Origin: Danio rerio
Taxonomy: Eukaryota; Chordata; Actinopteri; Cypriniformes; Danionidae
NCBI RefSeq assembly: GCF_049306965.1
Contig: NC_133200.1
Span: forward strand, 13,696,501 to 13,760,500
Reading direction: 5' to 3'
DNA length: 64,000 bases
Positions within the stretch are counted from its first letter, which is position 1. Each line of letters begins with the position of its first letter. Below, one piece after another: positions 37,486-64,000 of the stretch. Made by a program: the position numbers and the translations under genes. The notes beneath the pieces were generated by a model. It saw only the letters and a list, made by a program, of their open reading frames with translations, was not told where the DNA came from and made no database searches.

Positions 37486-38090
37486 GTGATGGCCTACTTT
37501 ACCTGAAAATAAGTTTGTCCGTACTGCTCGATCTTTAAATGTTTATAGGTATAAACCATACAAATAACACATTATTTATTTAAAAATTAGTGATGGCTCA
37601 CTTTACCTAAAAAAAAATTGTCTGTAGGGCTCGATCGTAAAATGTTTTTCTAGGTATAAACCATTCAAATAGCACTTTATATAATGATAAATTAATAACG
37701 GCACACTTTACCTGAATAGAAATTTGTCTGTTGTGCTAAATCTTAGGTATAAACTGCAAATAACACTTTAAAAAAAAAAAAAATTAATGGTGGCCCTTTT
37801 TACCTGAAGAGAAATTTGTCTGTGGTGCTCGATCTTAAAATCTTTATAGGTAACCATTCAAATAGCACGTTATTTAATGATAAATTAGTGATGGCTCTCT
37901 TTACCTGAATAGAAATGTGTTTGTTGTGCTCCATCTTAAAATGTTTATAGGTATAAACTGCAAATACCACATTTTATTTTGATAATTTAGTGATGGCCCA
38001 CTTTACCTGAAGAGAAATTTGTCTGTAGAGCTCAATCTTAAAATGTTTGTTGGTTTAAACCCTGCAAAAGAACACATTATATAAACTATA
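37486..38090 (+). repeat. ~100-bp satellite array, about six monomers
   Basis: The core GTGATGGCCCACTTTACCTG recurs at about 37487, 37589, 37694, 37787, 37888 and 37989, a period near 100 bp. Monomers differ by substitutions and small indels, so the array is old and not homogenised. Confidence 0.85.
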
Positions 38091-38480
38091 TTCAAATTGA
38101 AATACTCCAGCTCGACCTAAAATTTTACAAAATAACAGAAATACATCTAGGCTGACACATCTTTTAAAAAGTCACCCACTTTACCTGAAGTCACCCTATC
38201 TTAAATCCGACCACCAAGCCCTGATCTAGAATCAGCCTTAGTTACAAACAAACATATCTTAAATATTAGCAACTTTTGCACTAAATCAGCCAGAAGATTT
38301 GTGTGGGATTTAATGTGCTGGCAAACTTTTAGTGAGCATCAACGAATATCAGTATTTATCAAATCTCAGGTCTGAGTTTCTGTGTAACCTCATGCTAGAA
38401 CAGTTAAAACAGAAAGCCAAATGTGACTTCAGTTCATACAGAGTTCTGCAAAAACTGACAAACTTTGAGGACGGTGTGTT
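38091..38480 (+). repeat. Second copy of a ~380-bp chemokine upstream block
   Basis: Matches 34000-34365 closely, for example TCAGCCAGAAGATTTGTGTG, GTGCTGGCAAACTTTTAGTG and CCTCATGCTAGAACAGTTAA in both. The first copy leads into the exon-1 remnant at 34489 and this one into a more decayed remnant near 38490, so this is a duplicated upstream region. Confidence 0.85.
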
Positions 38481-38489
38481 TATTTCTAA

Positions 38490-38758
38490 GGTTCAAAGTA
38501 CTAAATAGTTTATTTATAAAAGTTCACACATTTCTTTGTTTTGTTTCAGATAATCCCCATTTTCCTCATTCCCCAACAGCTCAATTTTCTCCGGGCTCAA
38601 AAAGGTATGGTTTTAATATTATAGATTTCCACATTCTACACTACATCATTTTTACAGTGATTAAACAAACATGTTAAATACATTTTTGTAGGGGTTTAAC
38701 AACTTTGAGCACTTTTTGTGTGAAAACAGACGTGGCTTGGAAAAACAACAAAACGTAG
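38490..38758 (+). pseudogene. Decayed CC chemokine copy (exon-1 trace, odd middle exon, exon 3)
   Basis: AAGGTTCAAAGTACTAAAT at 38490 matches the exon-1 donor region but has lost the donor. An exon-like block at 38550-38604 has an acceptor, a donor and phases 1 to 2, exactly those of the chemokine core exon, yet encodes NNPHFPHSPTAQFSPGSK with no cysteine. Block 38692-38758 is clearly homologous to chemokine exon 3 (LTTLSTFCVKTDVAW) and ends in a stop. Without the CC pair it cannot make a chemokine fold. Confidence 0.65.
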
Positions 38759-38840
38759 AAGGTCAATGAAATTGAAGCACACATTTTACATCTTTCTTTC
38801 TAACTAATTTTGTTTTTAATCTGCCTGCTCATTAATAGAG

Positions 38841-39041
38841 ATAACATGACTGAATCAGCAACCCTCCCCTCATCAACCACACCAGCCTTATCTGTGAGCC
38901 AGAAAATGAGCAGTCCGCCCTGCCCATGGATGTCCACCACAACTACCCTTGCCCCTGCCACCACCGCCATCACCACGAGAGCCAAAACCACCACCTTGCC
39001 AAAACCTAAACGACAAATTGACAGAAGTTCCATTCCTGGCC
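38841..39041 (+). CDS. Candidate Thr/Ser/Pro-rich mucin-like exon, in phase with the chemokine core
   Basis: Bounded by an AG acceptor (38839-38840) and a GTAAGT donor (39042), 201 nt, phase 1 to 1. It encodes about 65 residues after its ATG, of which about half are Thr, Ser or Pro (STTTTLAPATTAITT), followed by the basic KPKRQ and SSIPG. The next exon with matching phase is the chemokine core at 39993, giving SIPG-PAAVPITCC. Such a segment would be heavily O-glycosylated if secreted. Only phase and splice signals support it; no family match is claimed. An alternative is a chance open frame in a decayed copy. Confidence 0.45.
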
Positions 39042-39096
39042 GTAAGTTCTGCTGTCATATAATTATAGTTAAGAAAATTGAGCCTGATCTCACAGA

Positions 39097-39450
39097 TGGA
39101 TGAAAATGACAGATGGATGGATGTAAATGCGGAATGGATGTAAATGACAGATAAATGTAAATGATGAATGGATGGATGGATTTAAATAAGGAATAGATGA
39201 ATGTAAATGACTGGATGTAAATGATGGATGGATGGATGGATGGATGGATGTACATGACAGGATGTAAATGACAGATAAATTTAAATGATCAATGGATGGA
39301 TGGATATAAATAAGGGATGGATGAATGTAAATGACAGGATGGAAATGACCAATGGATGGATGGATGAAAAAGACAGATGGATGGATGTAAATGTTGGATG
39401 GATGGATGAAAAAGACAGATGGACGGATGAATGGACAAGATGCATAGATG
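39097..39450 (+). repeat. Degenerate ATGG/GGATGTAAATGAC minisatellite
   Basis: Many units of GGATGGATGTAAATGACAGA type between the T/S/P-rich exon and the chemokine core exon. A second stretch lies at 39700-39870, split from the first by an interspersed repeat at about 39455-39690. Confidence 0.9.
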
Positions 39451-39454
39451 AAAA

Positions 39455-39690
39455 TTCCAGCCTGATCTCACATGGAAACGTAAATATTTTACAATTTGTC
39501 AGTTTATTGGCTAATTACAAATTTAGTCATATAAAAAAAAAATGTACGATTTTTAAAAAAGGTGTGACAACAACCCCCACTCCTGAACCCTACCTTCATT
39601 GTGGGACAAACTGTACAGCGTAAAATGTACAAATGAGACTGTGCGATTTAGACACTAAATAACAAAAAGTTATGAATTGCAGTGAGATAG
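39455..39690. mobile_element. Interspersed repeat inside the minisatellite
   Basis: From CTGATCTCACATGGAAACGT to GTGAGATAGCGTTGGAT. It resembles a fish repeat I recognise by the block CCCCACTCCTGAACCCTACC and ATTTAGACACTAAATAACAA, but I cannot name its class. The open frame GVTTTPTPEPYL inside it is not a gene. Confidence 0.5.
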
Positions 39691-39992
39691 CGTTGGATTA
39701 ATGGACAATGGATGGATGGATGAATGTAAATGACAGATGGATGGAGAAAAATGACTAATGGAGGAAATTGAAGGTTGGATCGATAAAAATGATGGATTAG
39801 ATTGATGGAAATGACGGATAGATGGACATGACAGATGTATGGATGGATGGATGGGAGGGAATGAATGGATAATATATTAAACAAATCTAAATATATACAA
39901 ATTTATTGCAAAAAAATTAATTTATTGCAAAAAAATATTTTATTACACTATATTACACATTAATAAATGACACTGTATTATGTCACCAACAG

Positions 39993-40326
39993 CTGCAGCA
40001 GTTCCTATAACCTGTTGCTTTGCCTTCATTGACTTTCCAATACCATACAACAAAATTGTAAGTGCTTTGAGGACAAGTCCCCGCTGTGCTACTAAAGCCA
40101 TTGTGTAAGTATTTCACTCAACAAGATGTATGTTGAGAACTTGTTTTAAAGATGGCATTGTGTAAGTGTTTCCCTAAAAACAAAAAACATTCTTTTAATT
40201 TTATTCTTTAAAATGGCAAATTTTTAAAATAGTTTGTGTATGATTTTCATGAACAAAGTCTGCACTTTCCCCCCTCAGGGTTACGACTCCTAGAACCCAG
40301 TTTTGTGTGAAACCAAATGAAGTATG
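39993..40326 (+). CDS. CC chemokine copy 2: intact core exon, shortened last exon
   Basis: Exons 39993-40104 and 40279-40326 have the same phases as the complete gene. The core reads AAVPITCCFAFIDFPIPYNKIVSALRTSPRCATKAIV, then VTTPRTQFCVKPNEV with all four cysteines. A stop at 40324, where the complete gene has DW, removes the C-terminal helix. No proper signal-peptide exon was found directly upstream; the candidates are the remnant at 34489 and the T/S/P-rich exon at 38841. AATAAA at 40499 is a possible poly(A) signal. It may be an expressed divergent gene or a recent pseudogene. Confidence 0.6.
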
Positions 40327-41009
40327 AATAAACATTGTAATGGAAAAACAGCTTCAGAAATGAAACCGCAACACAATACTGTGCACAATATAATACTGTT
40401 ACTGCTTAATGCAACTGTCCTCTTATTTCTTCAAAATGTATTTTTTCAAATTCTCCTAAACTTTACAGAGTGTTTTGATTTTGTGCTCAATTAATGCAAA
40501 TAAACAAAAAAACATGTACAGATTATGTCATTTAAATGTGTTCATATTAATATAGTATAGTGCAGTAATCAGACTTATCAGTGTGGTTTATTATTTTATA
40601 AAGCAGAAATAAGAGTAAGAAATGTAATATCAGACAGATTCAACGTGCAGCTTCTAGGTAAAGGGGACTGTTTTTGATATTTTAGTTGAATAAGGCTTTA
40701 TGTATTTACTAACATGAACGATACTTGTACAGGATTTATTATTAATCATAGTTCAACATTTACTAATGCATCATTAAAATACAAAATTCATTAACATTAA
40801 TTGCATTGTGATCGCGATGTGTGAATGTAAGTTAACATGAACTAACAATGAACAACTTTATTTCCATTAATTAACAAAGAATAAATGTAATAAATGTACT
40901 GTTCATGTCATGTTCATGTATTAACATTATACAACCATATTACATTTTTTTAATGATGAGTCTTTTGGCTGTGAACAGTGTTTCTGGAAAATACAGACCC
41001 ACATGACAT

Positions 41010-41815
41010 GAAAAGAAAAAAAAAAAAAGTCTGTAGAGCTCCCTCTTGAAATGTTTATTGCTATAAATCCAGTAAATAACACATTCTTTGATGGTAAATT
41101 AATGGTGGCCCACTTTACCTGATAAGAAATTTGTCTGTAGAGCATGATCTTGAAATGTTATTGGCATAAACCCCGAAAACAGCACATTATTTAATGATAA
41201 ATTAGTGATGACACTTTACCTCAAAAAGAAATGTCCATAGTGCTCTGCCTTTAAATGTTAATTGGTATAAACCCTGCAAATGCCACGTAATTTAATAAGA
41301 AATTAGTGACGGCCTACTTTACCTGAAAATAAATGTGTCTGTAGTGTTTATTCTTTAAATGCTTATTGATATAAACCCTGCAAATAGCACATTATTTAAA
41401 CATAAATTAGTGTTGGCCCACTTTATCTTAATGAAGAAATTTGTCTGTACTGCTCAATCTTGAAATGTTTATTGGTACCTGCAAATAACACCGTACTTAA
41501 TGATAAATAGTAGTGTTCCACTCTATCAAAAAAAAAAAAAATAGAAATTTGTCTGTTCTGCTTGATCGTGAAAGGTTTATTGGTATAAAACCTGTAAATA
41601 GCACATTATTTAATGATAAATTAGTGACGGGCTACTTTACCTGAAAGTAAATTTGTACTGCTCAATCTTGAAATATTTATGGGTATAAACCCTGCAAATA
41701 ACACATTATTAAATAATAAATTAGTGTCAGCCTACTTTACCTGAAAAATTGTCTGTACTGTTTGATCTTGAAATGTTTATTGATATAAACCTACAAATAA
41801 CAAACTATTTAATGA
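41010..41815 (+). repeat. ~100-bp satellite array, about eight monomers, after chemokine copy 2
   Basis: Monomers with GTGGCCCACTTTACCTGATA, CTGTAGAGCATGATCTTGAA and ATAAACCCTGCAAATAACAC repeat at a period near 100 bp. The array begins ~690 bp past the chemokine copy 2 stop and ends just before the relic at 41889. Confidence 0.85.
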
Positions 41816-41888
41816 AATTAAAAGAAAAGAAGTTGTGGGAAAAAAAACAATAAAAAAACAATATTTTAAATATTTTAAACTGAAATCT

Positions 41889-42179
41889 GTTCAAATTTCC
41901 TTGACTTTCAAATCCCAGTCAACAAAATATTGAGTGCCGTGAAAAAAAGTTCAAATTGCGCTTTAAATGGCATCATGTGAGTATTTCCCCTAAAAGATAT
42001 ACATATGCTGAGACCTTGTCATAAGCTTCTTTTAAAAGGTAGAACTACAATATAAAAGAATTTGAGCATACATCATTCCTAAAGTTCCCCTCAAGGTTAA
42101 AACCCCTAAAACTCAATTTTGTGTGAAACCAGATAAAGACTGGATAAGGCCCATAATGGAGAGAAAACTCCAGAAATGA
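41889..42179 (+). pseudogene. CC chemokine relic (exons 2 and 3)
   Basis: 41889-41980 aligns with the core exon (TTGACTTTCAAATCCCAGTC, AGTGCCGTGAAAAAAAG) but lacks the CC motif and is out of frame. 42095-42179 aligns with exon 3 and still reads VKTPKTQFCVKPDKDWIRPIMERKLQK, then a stop. The intact exon 3 beside a ruined core shows piecemeal decay. Confidence 0.8.
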
Positions 42180-42410
42180 AAACGCAGCACAAATATAAAA
42201 GTCACTGCTTTAAACAAATGTATTTTCTTATTACATTTTTTTTCTCCCTATATTCTCACAAACAACTCAAATGTTAAAATCTAATTTCACAGTCAAAGCT
42301 AAAATAAATTCAAATGCACAAAGATAATCTAGTGTCTGTCTCGAATCTCTCAATGTGGTTTCATAAACACTGATAAGAACAGACAACGCAACCATTATCA
42401 GCATTTCATG

Positions 42411-43684
42411 TTTAATAATGTACAGTTAGACAGAAAGAATAACAGATGAAGATAACGTGAAGGAAACAAAAGAAACTTCGGAATTCAAAAACCGTATACA
42501 TATACAAAAAAAGCATAATAATAACAATAAAACAAACATGTCTAGAGTCATGTTCAAGTCTGCTATTTAAAAAAAGTAGAGTGGTTTAACAAAAAAATCC
42601 TTTTTATTCAGAATCTAAAATCCCTCTGTGTGGTTTGACCATCCACGACAGGAAGAACTGAGTGTTCAAACTTGCATAAAGACACACCAGCAAATTATAT
42701 CATATTATACCATCACATGAGGCGTAAAGGCTGTTTATTGCCCTTTAGATTGAGAGTTTTGTGCACGAGTTTCAATCTAAACCATCCATAAAAAAAATAA
42801 AGGAGCGCTTCTCATTTACACCTGCAAAGTAAAACCAGTTGGGGTATGGCTAAAATTAACATCTGTTCATATACATACTGAAGTCCTGATCCTGGACCAG
42901 CCCTAAAACGTATATTAAGTCGAAACAAACTGGTCTCGGATCAGTTTAGGAACAGATTGAGGAACATCGGTTCACAATTTTTAAAGTAATAATAAAAACA
43001 TGAGCAGACAAATGCCGAAACAGTCCGCAAATTTAAGGCAGAGTGTTCGAGCAACATCCTAAAATATTATCGTAATTATTTCATACTCATCCGTATTAAT
43101 ACAAATAAAAAAAATCCACTATTAATGTTGAAAATCATGCCGTTTTTATAGAACACCATCTATGGTAGGGACACAATTATCTACGTACACAGCCAGAGAA
43201 TGGGTTTAAAAAACATGGAAAACTGTTATTGTTATAATTTAGCTGTGCAATATTGTTAAAACGGATGTTTATGACCCCAAGGAAACACACACAGTCCGTA
43301 AATACATCACTCGGTAGCTTTGCTCGTCAATGCATACGTGCCTAACCATGTACATGCTCGCTTTCACTTTCTTATTCTCCCTCACACACACATCCAAACC
43401 TACCGTGACTCCTTCAAACATCCAGAAACAGTCATAAATTATTACAAATACTATGTTTTGATGGAGTGTTGGTCAATATGCTCATACGGGGAATGTGCTG
43501 TAATATTATGGTAAACCAGAAGAGGGCGATGAAGTTGTGTGGTTGTGACTGTAAAGGTTTTATTATATTTAAACTGTACAGTAGCACTCGTGCATGCGTT
43601 TCTTCTGGGGTCATAAAACATCTGAGCATCAAAACAGATGCAAGGAGTTTGTGGTTTTAAGAGGAATGGAACTTTATGACGACT
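42411..43684 (-). other. Probable 3'UTR of the septin 7-type gene
   Basis: Sequence after the stop on the minus strand, with no repeats recognised. Candidate poly(A) signals on that strand are AATAAA at 42603-42608 and ATTAAA at 42411-42416; the real end is not known. The downstream neighbour is the chemokine cluster, transcribed towards it. Confidence 0.5.
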
Positions 43685-61635
<17,951 letters not shown>

Positions 61636-62021
61636 CTGAAAGTAGGAACACAAATTGTCAGCATGGGATATGTGACTAGAAGTGAAAAAGCAATCTTGCG
61701 TGCAGTTTATCAAAGTTCAGTTACAATTATTATGTAATCATTTTGATTCAATTAAATATGACATATGAAATGACAATGCTACTACAACTACTGTAGTAAA
61801 TGTTGCTTCATCTTAAAGCACGTGCTGGAGATTTACTACTGATTACAGAACTGTCTTTACTGACAAATAAGCATGATATTTCCCTTTTGATTGATCATGC
61901 TGACCAACCACAAACTAGAGCTGTGTAGCTATAACTGTTTTAGCATGCTAAACAATAAAAAATATTATATTAAATACAATATTTTGAAAAAACAAAAGCA
62001 AAAAGACATTTTAACCAACAT

Positions 62022-62181
62022 ATTCAGGGCTCCCAAAATCTGGTAGCCCGAAGTCCTGAAATTTTTTTTTTCAGTCGTGCTACCAAAATCTAGATAGCGC
62101 GCCAGGCATGGTGCAGATAGAAGCTTAATTGAAAAACCAACAGCCACAAGACTTCGTGCTACCAGATTTTGCAACCCTTGA
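62022..62181. mobile_element. Small transposon with ~30-bp inverted ends
   Basis: TCAGGGCTCCCAAAATCTGG at the left; the right end read in reverse is TCAAGGGTTGCAAAATCTGG. Both continue to TAGC(C/A)CGAAGTC. It is 160 bp, and the family is not recognised. Confidence 0.65.
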
Positions 62182-62344
62182 TATGCTTTGTATTATTTTA
62201 TTAAAAAGAAAGCATCACTACAACTTCTGAAAGCAAACAGCCACATTTCTTTTAACAGTGGCATAAAACAGATCAGACATTTTAACTATATAAACAAACT
62301 AAATAAAAATTAATATAATCACTACTTTGCTCCACTTTCATAGT

Positions 62345-62640
62345 TTTTATAAGGGCTGCACAATACTGGGAAAATTTGTAACATGCGATATCATTGTTGA
62401 GTGTTGCGATAACAATATTTCTTATGATATAACTAACTTGCAAAATGCTATTTTATCAGCAATTACAAAAATATTTATGTTATGATCATATAAATTAAGA
62501 GGTATTTTTCTGAGCTAATTGATTTTTTTTTTTAATACGATCAAGTTGCAAACATTTAGTCTTAATAAAACACAAAGAATAACTGAAAACCACTAATAAT
62601 AACTGATCACTTTTGATTCTTTGTATTTATTCTTTGTAGT
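62345..62640. other. Possible fragment of a GGGCTGCACAAT-type DNA element
   Basis: AAGGGCTGCACAATACTGGG followed by GATATC/GCGATAAC motifs resembles a common fish MITE start. The far end was not located, so only a fragment is claimed. Confidence 0.4.
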
Positions 62641-63294
62641 ATTTATTTTCAGGTTTACCTACTGGAAAGGTGGTAATGACAATAATCTGATTGGTCACAT
62701 TTGGATAAACAACCAATGCAAGCAGCACACAAATGCTTGCCACATAAAACTAATTAAATTTCTGTCATGAACACTCTTAGGATTTAGTAAGATACAAATA
62801 TGTATATGGCAATGTTGATGTATATTGATGTATATTGATGTGTCTTGGTGGTATAGATCTGCTACGCTGCTGTTGCTGCTTTGATTATTATGGCAGAGCA
62901 AGTACAGAGACCTGCTACTACCAGTAAATACACAGACATGCCATCTGAGAACATAACACGCTGCTGCTGCAAACATTATACATATGTAACCCTCGTAGCA
63001 GATCTAAACACAAGTGGAGTTGGGGTGGAGGAGGATCTCTGAAAAGACGCCGCAGCTTAAACAGCGTAGAATGACGGGGAGCATTTAAATTGATGAGGTG
63101 CAAGCTTATTGGCTGCCATGGTGACAGCAAAATCTCCTGTGCCATGTAATTAATGACACAGAAGCAGAATTGGTGAACCTACAGTATCAGCCTGCATGTG
63201 CATTGAGTTTCAGGAAAAAAAATTCACTTTCTGCACTTCTCTGTGATATGGATTTTGCATATACTATTTAGGGCTATTTTATACTATTTTGAAA

Positions 63295-63635
63295 CCCATT
63301 TTGAGGTCAATATTATTAGCCCCCTTAAGCAATATATTTTTGATTGTCTGCAGAAGAAACTACTGTTATACAATGACTTGTCTAATTACTCTAATTAAGC
63401 CTTTGAATTGCACTTTAATCTAAATGCTTGTATTTTGAAAAGCATCTAGTAAAATGTTATGTACTGTCATCATAGCAAAGATAAAACAAATCAGTAATTA
63501 GACATGATATATCAAAACTATTATGTTCAGAAATAAGTAAAAAAACCTTCTTTCCATTAAATTGGAGGGAAAGGGTTGCTAATATTCAGGAGGGCTAATA
63601 ATTCTGACTTCAACTTTATATATACAGTTATTTTC
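63295..63635 (-). mobile_element. TA-target non-autonomous element, truncated
   Basis: Reverse copy: GAGGTCAATATTATTAGCCC at the left, then the middle block, ending GCTAATAATTCTGACTTCAA next to TATATA. It lacks one terminus. Confidence 0.75.
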
Positions 63636-63948
63636 CACCCTGCAAAGGAAAGAGAAATAAATACAATAGAATAAAAATATGAAACAAACTGTGATTTAAG
63701 CATCTTCACCCTAAGAAAAACACTTTAGCAACAAAACCTTCAGTCAAGAGCAGAGAGGGATGTTCTCGTCGTTTGAATAATGATAAAACAGGCGCCAGCA
63801 TTTCGCACTGGCACTTTAATGGTTTCTCTTTCACGTGTCTTTTGATTCTCAACTCGTTTGTTTATTACGCAAATGAGGGTTAATATGAATATTCACTAAT
63901 CACCGCGTTTTGACACCTATTTGACCATTAAAGCGAATGTTGACCACG

Positions 63949-63987
63949 TGCTTATGTGTGTGCGCGTGTTGCACACACACATAAGCA
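63949..63987. repeat. 14-bp hairpin with CA/TG arms
   Basis: TGCTTATGTGTGTG and CACACACATAAGCA are exact reverse complements around an 11-nt loop. It probably reflects an inverted microsatellite and not a terminator. Confidence 0.7.
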
Positions 63988-64000
63988 TTCTGTCTCTCGC

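Noticed and set aside
39285-39623. 112-aa frame with GWMDE repeats and PTPEPYL
   Set aside because: Runs through the ATGG minisatellite and an interspersed repeat; no exon signals.
61636-64000. Possible upstream septin exon with the P-loop
   Set aside because: No GxxGxGKS-type coding block with splice signals was found; the exon must lie outside the window.

Overview
The window is vertebrate, most likely zebrafish (Danio rerio). It is AT-rich and intron-dense, and it carries several copies of a DANA/HE1-type tRNA SINE together with Tc1-like, hAT-like and Harbinger-like transposons and palindromic MITEs typical of cyprinid genomes. No LTR retroelement, Polinton or other capsid-bearing element was recognised.

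Layout. (1) 1110-13857, minus strand: a complete 17-exon uba2 gene (SUMO E1 catalytic subunit, 640 aa), with a CpG-rich NRF1-type promoter at 13858-13990. (2) 14-31 kb: gene-poor DNA packed with nested transposons. It holds a CR1/L2-type LINE with a 464-codon open frame, a Tc1-like element split by a second LINE, a large GATA microsatellite, a Tc1-like element containing a satellite array that itself contains a DANA SINE, and a Tc1 > hAT-like > Tc1 nest. (3) 31-42.2 kb, plus strand: a small CC-chemokine cluster made by tandem duplication. One gene is complete (31281-33108, 85 aa). A second copy keeps an intact cysteine core and is preceded, in phase, by a Thr/Ser/Pro-rich exon. A third copy and a fourth are decayed. 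A ~100-bp satellite is repeated next to the copies. (4) 42.4-61.6 kb, minus strand: the last ten coding exons of a septin 7-type gene, running to its stop codon at 43685; its 5' exons, including the P-loop, lie beyond the right edge. (5) 61.7-64 kb: intron or flank with MITE fragments only.

The three gene systems are unrelated in function: nuclear SUMO activation, secreted immune signalling, and the septin cytoskeleton. The chemokine genes run towards the 3' end of the septin gene. Exon limits were read by eye from splice signals, reading phase and recalled family protein sequences. Transposon names are family-level, and their ends are approximate unless a target-site duplication is given.

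Most interesting points: the phase-compatible mucin-like exon in front of a chemokine core; the satellite that travels with the chemokine copies and also interrupts a Tc1 element; the inverted-repeat pair around the last uba2 exon; the GC-AG intron in uba2; and two septin 5' splice sites that lie in, or directly beside, repeats.
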